The notes below the pieces were generated by a model. That model saw only the letters and a list, made by a program, of their open reading frames with translations, had not been told where the DNA came from and ran no database searches. Shown here piece by piece: positions 1-7,981 of a stretch of 64,000 nucleotides of DNA; position 1 is the first letter of the stretch; each line of letters opens with the position of its first letter. The DNA is taken from the NCBI RefSeq assembly GCF_900188415.1, contig NZ_FZNV01000004.1, forward strand, positions 186,001-250,000. Direction: 5' to 3'. The translations under genes and the position numbers were made by a program. This stretch comes from Maribacter sedimenticola. Its GTDB lineage: Bacteria > Bacteroidota > Bacteroidia > Flavobacteriales > Flavobacteriaceae.

Positions 1-524
1 GCTACGACAATTTTGATGAAATATATACTACTGGACTAGAGCTCAATTCTAAATACTCCCCAACTAGCTCACTTAAGTTAAGTGCAGGTTATCAACTATT
101 ATTCGCTTTTGACAAACAGCAGCAAGATCGTGTGGCAAATAGGGATGTTTTTGTACGGCACACAGTCAACGGTCAAACAATGGTACTGGAAAAAGCAGAT
201 TATTACGGACTTATTAACCGTTCAAGGCATAATGCTAATTTTAAAGTTTTCTATACAATAGCGCCTGCAAATACTGATTTCAACCTAAGGGTCTTATACC
301 GTAGTAAATATGCTCAATATGATGCCAATGGCAATGGATTGATAGACACTTACGACAATAGTTTCATCAACGGATTTTTAACCTTAAATGCAGCGGCAGC
401 TAAGACTTTTTACAAAAAATTGAATCTCCAAGTAGGCGCAAATAACCTATTGGATTACACAGATAGCAATATCCCGAGTATGCCGGGCATTCAAGCATAC
501 ATTAAACTAAACTATCAATTTTAA
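1..524 (+). CDS. TonB-dependent receptor, C-terminal fragment (cut by window edge)
   Basis: The reading frame is open from base 3 to the stop at 522-524, so this is the 3' end of a longer gene whose start lies outside the window. The visible ~173 residues look like the last strands of an outer-membrane beta-barrel: alternating polar/aromatic stretches, an NNLLDY segment typical of the final hairpin of TonB-dependent receptors, and a C-terminal aromatic residue (ends YQF) as needed for barrel insertion. The gene 30 bases downstream encodes an HmuY-like haem-binding lipoprotein, so a haem receptor of the HmuR kind is the most likely identity; this part is inference from context. The plug domain and TonB box cannot be seen here. 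Confidence 0.75.
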   Translation, partial: YDNFDEIYTTGLELNSKYSPTSSLKLSAGYQLLFAFDKQQQDRVANRDVFVRHTVNGQTMVLEKADYYGLINRSRHNANFKVFYTIAPANTDFNLRVLYRSKYAQYDANGNGLIDTYDNSFINGFLTLNAAAAKTFYKKLNLQVGANNLLDYTDSNIPSMPGIQAYIKLNYQF

Positions 525-553
525 CCCCCTGAAAACAAACAGGAATTAATTAC

Positions 554-1186
554 ATGATTATGACGAAGAACATTTTAGCACTAACATTTTTAGCAATGGC
601 TTTTGCCTCTTGCAGCGATGACGATGACAGCACACCGTTAGACCCAGTACAAACTGAATCCGTAAGCAACCTTTATGCACCACAAACAGGTGGACAAGGA
701 GAGCCAGTTGGGGGCGAATTTACCAAATTCGATTTTGAAACCGGTGCCGTAACAACGAGCGAAACGGATTGGGATATTGCTTTTAGGGGTACCACCATAG
801 CTATTAACGGAGGTACGGAAACAGGAACCGCAGATGAACCTGTGCGCAACAGTAATGTAGGTGTAGCAATGGTTACTGGCACTATGGCAAGTGTAAGTAC
901 TGCAGATGGACTAACCTTTGTGCAAGATACCGATACGGCATTTGCAATACCAACCGGAAGCGATAATGGTTGGTACAATTATGCTGGTCCACCATCTCAT
1001 TTAATCACCCCTATTCCAGGTAAAATATTTGTTTTTAGAACTACGGAAGGCAATTTTGCCAAAGTGGAGATTATCAGTTATTACGAAAACGCGCCAGCTG
1101 CACCTGATGCATTTGTAGACGCAACCCCTTATTATACATTTAACTATGTGTACAACCCTAATGAAGGAGATACTTCATTGGAATAA
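554..1186 (+). CDS. HmuY-family haem-binding lipoprotein
   Basis: A 210-aa protein with a lipoprotein signal: hydrophobic segment at residues 7-18 ending in FAS-C20, followed by an acidic SDDDD stretch. The mature part carries features of the HmuY family: a WDIAF motif near residue 75, then I-N-G-G, and further on the IPGKIFVFRT segment and a tyrosine-rich end (YYTFNYVYNP). HmuY proteins capture haem at the cell surface and pass it to a TonB-dependent receptor, which fits the receptor fragment just upstream (30-base gap, same strand, probably one operon). An alternative start at 560 would remove two residues. Haem ligands cannot be assigned by eye. A strong terminator follows. Confidence 0.75.
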   Translation: MIMTKNILALTFLAMAFASCSDDDDSTPLDPVQTESVSNLYAPQTGGQGEPVGGEFTKFDFETGAVTTSETDWDIAFRGTTIAINGGTETGTADEPVRNSNVGVAMVTGTMASVSTADGLTFVQDTDTAFAIPTGSDNGWYNYAGPPSHLITPIPGKIFVFRTTEGNFAKVEIISYYENAPAAPDAFVDATPYYTFNYVYNPNEGDTSLE

Positions 1187-1208
1187 TTTGCTTTTTGAGT
1201 TGTTTGTT

Positions 1209-1239
1209 GCAAAGCTCATCTGTAATGGATGAGCTTTGC
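1209..1239 (+). terminator. Intrinsic terminator after the HmuY-like gene
   Basis: Perfect 12-bp inverted repeat (GCAAAGCTCATC, 1209-1220, with its complement at 1228-1239) around a 7-base loop, followed by a T-rich stretch. It closes the receptor/HmuY operon. Confidence 0.8.
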
Positions 1240-1377
1240 TGTTTAAATTTTTAAATACATAAACAAAAGGGGACAACAGAACAAAAAATTGTATTTTGAA
1301 ATGGGATTACCCAATATTTAAACTACCTACCAAGAACAACTATTGATGTTCAAAAATACTATAGCACCTATATAAAT

Positions 1378-1863
1378 ATGAAAATAATATCAAGCTCGGG
1401 AAAAGGAAATTTTAAGTTAGTAAGCCAAAATCAAGAAATCTGTGAATTGGAGTATACGAATTGGTTTTCCGGAAAAGCGCGCACAATTATAAACGGGAAC
1501 CACATAGAAATAAAGCCGAAAAACATATGGACCAGTAAAGTTGACATCAGTAAAAACGGGCATGTTATTGGGGACATTACCTTTAACCTTAAAGGATATA
1601 TGGTCATTAGAATGGAGCATATCCCCGGTAAGGAAATTAATTATGTTTTAAAAAATAAGGCAGTCTTTAAATTAAGGTTTGAATTATTTGATGAATTCAA
1701 CAAAGATCAATTGACCATGAAGTCTGTTAATAGTTGGTCCAAATTAAATTATGACTATAATATCGAAACCGGCAATTATGTTTCAAGTATAAATCTTGAA
1801 GAAATGGTTGTGTACTGTGGGTACGCTGCAAATTTATATTTAGCATTGATCAGTGCAGTATAA
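1378..1863 (+). CDS. Hypothetical protein, 161 aa
   Basis: I do not recognise this protein. It has no signal peptide and no evident catalytic motif. It is rich in beta-forming residues and polar turns, with paired short segments such as GNFKLV, NHIEIKP, SKVDIS and GYMVIRM, and ends in a more hydrophobic helix-like stretch (EEMVVYCGYAANLYLALISA). The run of short strands followed by a hydrophobic helix recalls tubby/LURP-one-like beta-barrel folds, but this is only an impression. The gene stands alone between a terminator and the arsenic cassette and is more AT-rich than its neighbours. Codon use and length make it a credible gene. Confidence 0.55.
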   Translation: MKIISSSGKGNFKLVSQNQEICELEYTNWFSGKARTIINGNHIEIKPKNIWTSKVDISKNGHVIGDITFNLKGYMVIRMEHIPGKEINYVLKNKAVFKLRFELFDEFNKDQLTMKSVNSWSKLNYDYNIETGNYVSSINLEEMVVYCGYAANLYLALISAV

Positions 1864-1958
1864 TCAATCCCACATGTTCTTCATCGAAATAATCTAGAAA
1901 TTAGAATTTGTTAGTACCTAAAAATAATTAAGCAACACGTATATAATTAAATTATTAA

Positions 1959-1974
1959 TCGTAATATTGCAATG
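1959..1974 (+). promoter_or_regulatory. Candidate ArsR operator upstream of arsR
   Basis: The 16-base element TCGTAATATTGCAATG contains the 8-bp palindrome ATTGCAAT (1966-1973) and lies 19 bases before the arsR start. It recurs with one mismatch at 2344-2359, before the arsenate reductase gene. Two copies, each upstream of a gene of the same cassette, suggest the binding site of the ArsR encoded here; this is inference. Confidence 0.5.
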
Positions 1975-1992
1975 TAACAATCAATTAAAGAT

Positions 1993-2325
1993 ATGGGCTT
2001 AGCCAAAACGGAAATGTTTACAGAGGGTCAGAATAAGATTTCCCTTTTTGCAAAGGTATTTGGACATCCGGCACGGGTGGCCATATTACAGCATCTTTTT
2101 AAAATGAATGCCTGTGTCTGTGGTGATCTAGTCAACGAAATAGGTTTGGCCCAGCCCACAATTTCACAACATCTAAAGGAATTAAAGAGTTTAGGTTTAA
2201 TAAAGGGCAACGTAGAAGGTACAAGTGTTTGTTATTGCATAGACAAGAAAAATTGGACGGCCATGAAAACTATTATGATGGAATTTTTAGACCAAGACGT
2301 GTCCCAAGATATGGATTGTTGCTAA
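1993..2325 (+). CDS. arsR: ArsR-family metalloregulator
   Basis: A 110-aa winged-helix repressor. The helix-turn-helix lies at about residues 40-70 (CVCGDLV...QPTISQHLKELKSLGLI). The metal-sensing helix carries C41-V-C43, the position used by ArsR/SmtB-type sensors of As(III)/Sb(III); further cysteines are C80, C82 and a terminal C109-C110 pair. Proteins of this family release their operator when thiolate-liganded metalloid binds. It is followed by an arsenate reductase and an Acr3 arsenite exporter on the same strand, so its job is to control arsenic resistance. The 213-base gap to the next gene contains a second copy of the candidate operator, suggesting separate control of arsR and of arsC-acr3. 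Confidence 0.85.
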   Translation: MGLAKTEMFTEGQNKISLFAKVFGHPARVAILQHLFKMNACVCGDLVNEIGLAQPTISQHLKELKSLGLIKGNVEGTSVCYCIDKKNWTAMKTIMMEFLDQDVSQDMDCC

Positions 2326-2343
2326 AAAATTTATGCAGATTCA

Positions 2344-2359
2344 TCGTAAAATTGCAATG
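2344..2359 (+). promoter_or_regulatory. Second candidate ArsR operator, before arsC
   Basis: TCGTAAAATTGCAATG differs at one base from the element at 1959-1974 and holds the same ATTGCAAT palindrome (2351-2358). It lies 180 bases upstream of the arsenate reductase start, just after arsR, where a promoter for arsC-acr3 would be expected. Confidence 0.45.
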
Positions 2360-2480
2360 AACAAATATAAAGTTGAACTAATATATTAAACATATTATTA
2401 TAACGATGCAAATTCATTAAATCCATACTCACGCATAAAATGCTTAAGAAACTAAATTTTACGCTACAAGCATAGAAAAT

Positions 2481-2492
2481 CGATCATGATCG
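2481..2492. repeat. 12-bp perfect palindrome upstream of arsC
   Basis: CGATCATGATCG reads the same on both strands and lies 46 bases before the arsC start. Palindromes of this size occur by chance in a window this long, so it is recorded only because of its place in a regulatory gap. Confidence 0.2.
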
Positions 2493-2538
2493 GCTAAAAG
2501 CAATAATTACTATTCACCATACTGTAAAACCATTAAAC

Positions 2539-3171
2539 ATGACAACGACAAAAACTAATTTATTTACTGATATAGAAAAGATTATCAAGACTTTAAATCC
2601 TGAAAGTATTACTGATGAACGGAAAATCATTTTACAACCGTTAATTGATTTTATCCAAAACAAGGTTAATGATCAACAACCCATAAGGATCAATTTTATT
2701 TGTACGCACAATTCTCGCAGGAGCCATCTTTCACAAGTATGGGCCCAGACGATGGCCTATTACTTTCAAATAAAGAATGTGCACTGTTATTCTGGCGGTA
2801 CGGAGGCTACCGCACTTTTCCCAATGGCAGCAGAAACATTAAGAAATGCTGGTTTTAAGATTGAACAAATTACGGAAAACGAAAATCCTGTCTACAGTAT
2901 AAAATATGCGGATAACGAACATCCTATCATAGGTTTTTCCAAAAAATTGGATGCAGAATTCAATCCAAAATCGGAATTTGCCGCTATTATGACCTGTTCC
3001 CAAGCAGATGGTGGCTGCCCGTTCATTGCGGGTGCAGAAAAGCGTATTCCTGTTACGTTCAATGACCCCAAAGCTTTTGACAACACCCCTCAACAAGCAG
3101 AAAAATATCATGAAAGGAGCATACAGATTGCTACAGAACTTTTGTATGTATTCTCACAAATAAATTTATAA
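2539..3171 (+). CDS. arsC: Thioredoxin-type arsenate reductase (LMW phosphatase fold)
   Basis: A 210-aa protein with an N-terminal extension of about 50 residues before the phosphatase-like core. The P-loop C55-THNSR-R61 fits CX5R, and the second redox pair C153 and C160 has the same spacing of 7 as C82/C89 of the Staphylococcus aureus pI258 ArsC. The DP motif (N-D176-P) supplies the general acid. The three-cysteine relay reduces arsenate to arsenite and is recycled by thioredoxin. It sits between arsR and acr3; the acr3 start follows its stop by one base, so the two are translationally coupled. Distinct from the glutaredoxin-type enzyme at 53.6 kb. Confidence 0.85.
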   Translation: MTTTKTNLFTDIEKIIKTLNPESITDERKIILQPLIDFIQNKVNDQQPIRINFICTHNSRRSHLSQVWAQTMAYYFQIKNVHCYSGGTEATALFPMAAETLRNAGFKIEQITENENPVYSIKYADNEHPIIGFSKKLDAEFNPKSEFAAIMTCSQADGGCPFIAGAEKRIPVTFNDPKAFDNTPQQAEKYHERSIQIATELLYVFSQINL

Positions 3172-3172
3172 G

Positions 3173-4219
3173 ATGGCATCAAAAAAAATGAGTTTTTTAG
3201 ACCGTAACCTTACTTTGTGGATATTTGCCGCAATGGCCTTTGGAGTAGCAATAGGCTATTTTTTCCCAACATTTCCAACCTTTATCAATTCTTTTAATAG
3301 AGGTACTACCAATATCCCTATTGCGATCGGTCTTATATTAATGATGTATCCGCCTTTGGCAAAAGTTAATTATAGATTATTGCCAAAAGTCTTTAAAAAC
3401 ACTAAGATACTTACCATTTCCCTTATTTTAAATTGGATTATTGGACCCATATTAATGTTTGTGCTTGCCATTACCTTTTTAAGGGATTATCCGGAATATA
3501 TGGTGGGACTTATCTTGATTGGATTAGCACGTTGTATTGCCATGGTATTGGTGTGGAATGATTTGGCAGAGGGCAGTAGTGAATATGGAGCCGGATTGGT
3601 TGCCTTAAACAGTATTTTTCAAGTATTTGCTTACAGTTTTTATGCATGGATCTTTATTACCGTACTACCACCCTATTTTGGTTTTGAAGGTGCCATTGTA
3701 GACATTTCTATCAGTACAATTGCGGAAAGTGTGGCAATATATTTAGGCATACCTTTTTTTATGGGTATTTTGAGCAGATTACTATTGGTACCAATAAAAG
3801 GAGAAGAGTGGTATACAAACAAATTTATCCCAATCATTGCCCCCATGACCTTATTGGCTTTACTGTTTACCATAGTAATAATGTTTTCTTTAAAAGGAGA
3901 GTTGATCGTTGAGATACCCATGGATGTTTTAATCATTGCCATACCGTTACTTATATATTTTACGCTAATGTTCATAATAGGTTTTTTCTTTACAAAAGCA
4001 TCTGGGGCAACATATGACAAAACAGCTTCAGTTGCATTTACGGCTGCAGGCAATAATTTTGAATTGGCCATTGCAGTCGCCATAGCGGTTTTTGGCTTAA
4101 ATTCCGGTCAAGCATTTGCGGGGGTCATTGGCCCTTTAGTGGAGGTACCGGCCTTAATATTGTTGGTAAGGGTTTCCTTTTGGCTGCGTAAAAAATATTT
4201 CGGCAATACCGCTGTATAA
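3173..4219 (+). CDS. acr3: Acr3 arsenite efflux permease
   Basis: A 348-aa polytopic inner-membrane protein with about ten hydrophobic segments, the usual size for Acr3 of the BART superfamily. The invariant cysteine of the family is C121 in the motif GLARCIAMV on the fourth membrane span, and the conserved glutamate of the late span is E324 in [10 protein letters not shown]. Acr3 expels As(III), the product of the reductase encoded one base upstream. The order arsR-arsC-acr3 is a complete minimal arsenic-resistance set. No clear terminator follows; the next gene begins 96 bases downstream. Confidence 0.88.
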   Translation: MASKKMSFLDRNLTLWIFAAMAFGVAIGYFFPTFPTFINSFNRGTTNIPIAIGLILMMYPPLAKVNYRLLPKVFKNTKILTISLILNWIIGPILMFVLAITFLRDYPEYMVGLILIGLARCIAMVLVWNDLAEGSSEYGAGLVALNSIFQVFAYSFYAWIFITVLPPYFGFEGAIVDISISTIAESVAIYLGIPFFMGILSRLLLVPIKGEEWYTNKFIPIIAPMTLLALLFTIVIMFSLKGELIVEIPMDVLIIAIPLLIYFTLMFIIGFFFTKASGATYDKTASVAFTAAGNNFELAIAVAIAVFGLNSGQAFAGVIGPLVEVPALILLVRVSFWLRKKYFGNTAV

Positions 4220-4315
4220 ACCATTAACCTTACAATTTTAATGTCATGCGTAAAAAGTAATGGAGCAATTTGGCACCACCAAAAACGTTCACTTTATAAT
4301 TGCTAATTTAGCCTT

Positions 4316-5095
4316 ATGAAAACCATTGATATCAGAACGGTAGACGTTGTTCAGTATATACAGCCCTTACGGGAAGGGGGCTCAATGCCTGCAATCGTAA
4401 AAGCCGATGATGATTTCTTATATGTATTAAAATTTAGGGGTTCCGGACAAGGAAAAAAATCACTAATTGCAGAGTTCATCGGTGGTGAACTGGCGCGTGC
4501 CATAGGATTAAAGGTACCGGAATTGGTTTTTATGAATTTGGAGGATTCGTTCAGACAAACGGAACCGGATGAAGAAATTCAAGATTTGTTGAAATTTAGT
4601 GTAGGCTTAAACCTAGGATTGCATTTTTTGTCCGGCGCAATCACTTTTGATCCTTTGGCCTCTAAGGCAGATGCCCTTACTGCATCAAAAATAGTTGTAT
4701 TGGATAGCCTTATAAGCAATATAGACCGCACCGCAAAGAATGCCAACCTACTCTATTGGCACAATGAAGTATGGGTTATAGATAACGGCGCAAGTTTTTA
4801 TTTTCACCATAATTGGGATACATGGGAAAATCATCTTTCCAGAACTTTCCCTTTTATAAAAGATCATGTTTTATTAGCTCAAGCTACAGCATTGCCAGAA
4901 GCTGCACAGGAAATAAAAGCACTACTGAAAGAACAAACGGTCAGCGACATTATTTCTAAAATCCCAGAAGACTGGTTAACCAACGAATCCGATATGTTAA
5001 ATGTAGCGGAAAAAAGAGCCGCTTATAGACAATTTATTACCACTAAATTGGCCATGATGGATGTACTCGTAAAAGAAGCTGAAGATGCAAGATAG
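4316..5095 (+). CDS. HipA-like kinase-domain protein (HipA_2 type)
   Basis: A 259-aa protein with a HipA/PI-kinase-like core but without the HipA N-subdomain. Visible motifs: ATP-binding K39 in YVLKF; the catalytic loop S-N135-I-D137-R with N142 five residues after the Asp, matching the NxDRxxxN loop of HipA; and the metal-binding D156 in VIDNG. HipA kinases phosphorylate serine residues of targets such as GltX; the substrate of this short class is unknown. It overlaps the following DUF3037 gene by 11 bases, a pairing I know as recurrent, so the two products probably act together. No HipB-like antitoxin is next to it, so a classic HipBA toxin-antitoxin role is not supported. Confidence 0.7.
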   Translation: MKTIDIRTVDVVQYIQPLREGGSMPAIVKADDDFLYVLKFRGSGQGKKSLIAEFIGGELARAIGLKVPELVFMNLEDSFRQTEPDEEIQDLLKFSVGLNLGLHFLSGAITFDPLASKADALTASKIVVLDSLISNIDRTAKNANLLYWHNEVWVIDNGASFYFHHNWDTWENHLSRTFPFIKDHVLLAQATALPEAAQEIKALLKEQTVSDIISKIPEDWLTNESDMLNVAEKRAAYRQFITTKLAMMDVLVKEAEDAR

Positions 5096-5468
5096 ATACC
5101 TTTTTAAATACGCCATTATAAGAATCGTTCCTAAAGTTGAAAGAGAGGAATTTTTTAATGTAGGTGTTATTCTGTATTGCAAACGCTTAAAGTTTCTTGA
5201 TATTAAATATTATATTGATACAAATAAATTAAAAGTATTCTCGCCAGAACTGGAACCTTCTCTTATAAACACGTATTTAGAAGGATGGAAACTGATCTGT
5301 GATGGTAATGCATCCGGTGGAGCCATAGGAAAGTTAGATTTAACAGACCGTTTTGGATGGCTTACAGCATGTAGAAGTACTATTATCCAAAGTTCAACAA
5401 CCCGTTCCGGATTAAGTGTTGACCCCATTAAGGAATTAGAGTATATATTCAAGGAATATGTGCTTTAA
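5085..5468 (+). CDS. DUF3037 family protein
   Basis: A 127-aa protein that begins inside the end of the HipA-like kinase gene (11-base overlap), implying coupled translation. The N-terminal motif YAIIRIVPKVEREEFFNVGVILYC is characteristic of the DUF3037 family, and the C-terminal half has the conserved region around TARSTIIQSS/TRSG. The family has no established function. Its constant partner is the HipA-like kinase, so it may be the substrate, regulator or adaptor of that kinase; this is inference. No signal peptide or membrane span. Confidence 0.7.
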   Translation: MQDRYLFKYAIIRIVPKVEREEFFNVGVILYCKRLKFLDIKYYIDTNKLKVFSPELEPSLINTYLEGWKLICDGNASGGAIGKLDLTDRFGWLTACRSTIIQSSTTRSGLSVDPIKELEYIFKEYVL

Positions 5469-5574
5469 GCTAGGGGGCCAAACAAAAAATCTGCAAGACT
5501 TTTAGTGATCTCTTTGAACATACCAATAGATAAATTCTTCTTTTTTCAACCCATATCAATTAAAAAAAATATTC

Positions 5575-6111
5575 ATGCAACTTTTAAAATGCCATTACCA
5601 TCCCGAAGTCACTTCTTTAAAAAACAAGTCCATTTTAAAGAGACTGGCCACCAGAAGCATTGCCATGCAAGGTAATGCCATCCTATTAGTGTATACCGCA
5701 AGGTATGAAGATTATAGTCTTCCAGGAGGTGGTTTGGACATTGGCGAAGACAACATAGAAGGTATGATACGTGAGCTTTGCGAGGAAACCGGCGCTAAGG
5801 ATATTAAGAATATTCAACCTTTTGGAATATATGAAGAATTTAGACCTTGGTACAAACCGGACCATGAAATACAACATATGATATCCTATTGTTATACATG
5901 TGAAGTGAGCAAAGAACTAGGCCCAACAAAGCTGGAAGCCTATGAGATAAAAAATGGCATGAAAGCATTATGGATAGATATTGATAAAGCCATAGCACAT
6001 AATAAAAGAACAATGATCACCAGTAATAAAATGGGCATGTCCATAATAAGGGAAACTTTTTTACTTGAACTGATTGCTAGTCGTTATGCAGCTCCTAAAC
6101 CCATCCATTGA
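5575..6111 (+). CDS. Nudix hydrolase
   Basis: A 178-aa protein with a perfect Nudix box at residues 52-74 (G52, E58, R66-E67-L68, E70-E71, G73), the Mg-binding loop-helix-loop that cleaves nucleoside diphosphates linked to another group. The box is preceded by SLPGGGLD as usual. Before it lies a short N-terminal extension. The substrate cannot be told from sequence; possibilities include ADP-ribose, dNTPs or NADH. It starts 106 bases after the DUF3037 gene and may or may not share its transcript. Confidence 0.8.
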   Translation: MQLLKCHYHPEVTSLKNKSILKRLATRSIAMQGNAILLVYTARYEDYSLPGGGLDIGEDNIEGMIRELCEETGAKDIKNIQPFGIYEEFRPWYKPDHEIQHMISYCYTCEVSKELGPTKLEAYEIKNGMKALWIDIDKAIAHNKRTMITSNKMGMSIIRETFLLELIASRYAAPKPIH

Positions 6112-6114
6112 AAC

Positions 6115-6170
6115 ATAGTTTGTATATATAGACGCATATCATTCAGTTGTCAAACAAGTTAACAAACTAT
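6115..6170. repeat. 9-bp inverted repeat upstream of the NCS1 permease
   Basis: ATAGTTTGT (6115-6123) and its exact complement ACAAACTAT (6162-6170) flank 38 bases in the gap before the permease gene. The arms are too far apart and lack a T tract for an intrinsic terminator; a regulator binding region is possible. Confidence 0.25.
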
Positions 6171-6259
6171 ACAAAATCATGTTTTTAAACATTTTGGTCA
6201 AAACTGTATGTTTTCTATTATCTTAATAACTTCAACAAAACTAACAACCAATTGACATT

Positions 6260-7981
6260 ATGGATAATGCTAAAAATCTTCAACAATTCGATGACCTAGA
6301 TGAGGAACAGTTGCCCATTTCAAAACATAAGCTACATGACTGGACCCATTTTGCTGGCCTATATGCCGCAGAACATGTTGCCGCCACGGAATTTGTAATT
6401 GGAGCCACCTTTGTAGCCCTTGGCGCAAAGACCAAGGATATTTTACTGGGCTTGCTCATTGGCAATATTTTGGCAGTATTGAGCTGGACATTAATAACAT
6501 CTCCAATAGCTGTGGAAACCCGGTTAAGTCTGTACACTTACCTGAATAAAATAGCGGGCGATTCCATGACAAAGCTCTACAACTGGGCCAATGTACTTAT
6601 ATTCTCCGTAATATCTGCCGCCATGATTACCGTATCATCCACTGCGGTGCGTTTTGCCTTTGATATTCCCGCCCAGTTGAACTGGTACCCAACCAATATG
6701 TGGTTTGTACTTATTGTTTTTTGTGTGGGAGCCTTTGTGGTCACCATTGCCATATATGGTTTTAATGCGGTATCTGAATTTTCAGGTATTTGTGCTCCAT
6801 GGCTATTTGTCATGTTTACAAGTGGTGCCATGGTACTCCTACCTGCTTTGTCCCTTGATGTTTTAGGAAAAACCATTCCAGATGGCTGGAATGATTTTAT
6901 TGCCTTGGGCAATCAATCCATTTGGACAGGTATAGATAGTAATGGCCAACCTGGCATAGGTTTAATAGAGGTAATTGGTTTTGCATGGGCTGCAAATACA
7001 ATCACCCATTTTGGATTAATAGATATGGCCTTACTTCGTTTCGCAAAAAAGAAATCCTATGCCTTGGCAACCAGTACTGGAATGATGTTCGGGCATTATG
7101 TGGCCTGGATTGCTGCGGGAATCATGGGTGCAGGTGCGGCCGTAATACTAGGCAAATCAATAGTGGAACTTGATCCGGGCGATGTTGCCTATTATGCGCT
7201 TGGTTGGTCTGGTTTTGTCATCGTAATCGTAGCCGGTTGGACCACAGCCATAACCAACTTATATAGGGCAGGTTTGGCAACTCAGGCAATTTTCCACAAT
7301 CATTCCAGAAAAAAAACCACACTTGCCGTAGGTATAGTAACCATAATAATAGCATGTTTCCCATTTGTTTTTTCACAAATATTACCGTTACTAACTTATG
7401 CGGGCTTGATCGTTGTACCCGTAGGAGGTATTGTATTTGCAGAACATCAGATTTTCCCCCGAATAGGATACACACGATATTGGTCACTCTATCAGAAATT
7501 AACTTTTAGCACTCCTGCAGTTGCCTCTTGGGCATTGGGCCTATTCTTTGGTTTTGGTTTAAATGCGTTAAACGTAATTTCATTTTTCTATCTATTTATA
7601 CCTACTTGGATATTTACGATTTTGGTATACACCTTTTTGGCAGGTCGTTATGGTGCCAGAAAAGAATATCCAGAGGAAGCACAAAAAGAGTATATACGTA
7701 ACAGGCAGATAGAGGAATACCAAGACGAAAAAGCAAAATTGACAGATGTAAAAGCAAAGGACAAGTCTATATTAACGAGAATATTGACCACTATAGGTAT
7801 AGTGGCCCTTATATGTACATTAATACTTGCATCTATTGTATTATTTGGCAGTACAAATGAAATAAACTACCAGGAAAATAGGGAGCAATTTTATAATTAT
7901 GCCTTCATTTGTACCATAGTATATTTCGTTGTTGCGTATTGGGCATTACAGCGTGGCAAACAAAAATCTAAAAATCAATGA
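6260..7981 (+). CDS. NCS1/purine-cytosine permease-like transporter
   Basis: A 573-aa polytopic membrane protein. The N-terminal region (W-T-H-F-A-G-L-Y-A-A-E-H...) and the following spans resemble nucleobase:cation symporters of the NCS1 / purine-cytosine permease family, with about 12 spans, then a charged cytoplasmic segment (~residues 470-515) and two extra spans at the C-terminus, longer than the usual ~420-500 aa. The last codons overlap the start of the mannitol-dehydrogenase-like gene (ATGA), so the two are translationally coupled. That makes a polyol or sugar acid a more plausible cargo than a nucleobase; this is inference from context only. Confidence 0.7.
   Translation: MDNAKNLQQFDDLDEEQLPISKHKLHDWTHFAGLYAAEHVAATEFVIGATFVALGAKTKDILLGLLIGNILAVLSWTLITSPIAVETRLSLYTYLNKIAGDSMTKLYNWANVLIFSVISAAMITVSSTAVRFAFDIPAQLNWYPTNMWFVLIVFCVGAFVVTIAIYGFNAVSEFSGICAPWLFVMFTSGAMVLLPALSLDVLGKTIPDGWNDFIALGNQSIWTGIDSNGQPGIGLIEVIGFAWAANTITHFGLIDMALLRFAKKKSYALATSTGMMFGHYVAWIAAGIMGAGAAVILGKSIVELDPGDVAYYALGWSGFVIVIVAGWTTAITNLYRAGLATQAIFHNHSRKKTTLAVGIVTIIIACFPFVFSQILPLLTYAGLIVVPVGGIVFAEHQIFPRIGYTRYWSLYQKLTFSTPAVASWALGLFFGFGLNALNVISFFYLFIPTWIFTILVYTFLAGRYGARKEYPEEAQKEYIRNRQIEEYQDEKAKLTDVKAKDKSILTRILTTIGIVALICTLILASIVLFGSTNEINYQENREQFYNYAFICTIVYFVVAYWALQRGKQKSKNQ

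Noticed and set aside
1-524. Truncated receptor pseudogene
   Set aside because: The frame is open to the window edge; the cut is artificial.
3673-4083. 136-aa minus-strand ORF opposite acr3
   Set aside because: Fully inside acr3, whose family residues are all present; no independent support.
1990-4219. Arsenic cassette as a mobile insertion
   Set aside because: No integrase, transposase, flanking direct repeats or tRNA next to it, and base composition resembles the surroundings.
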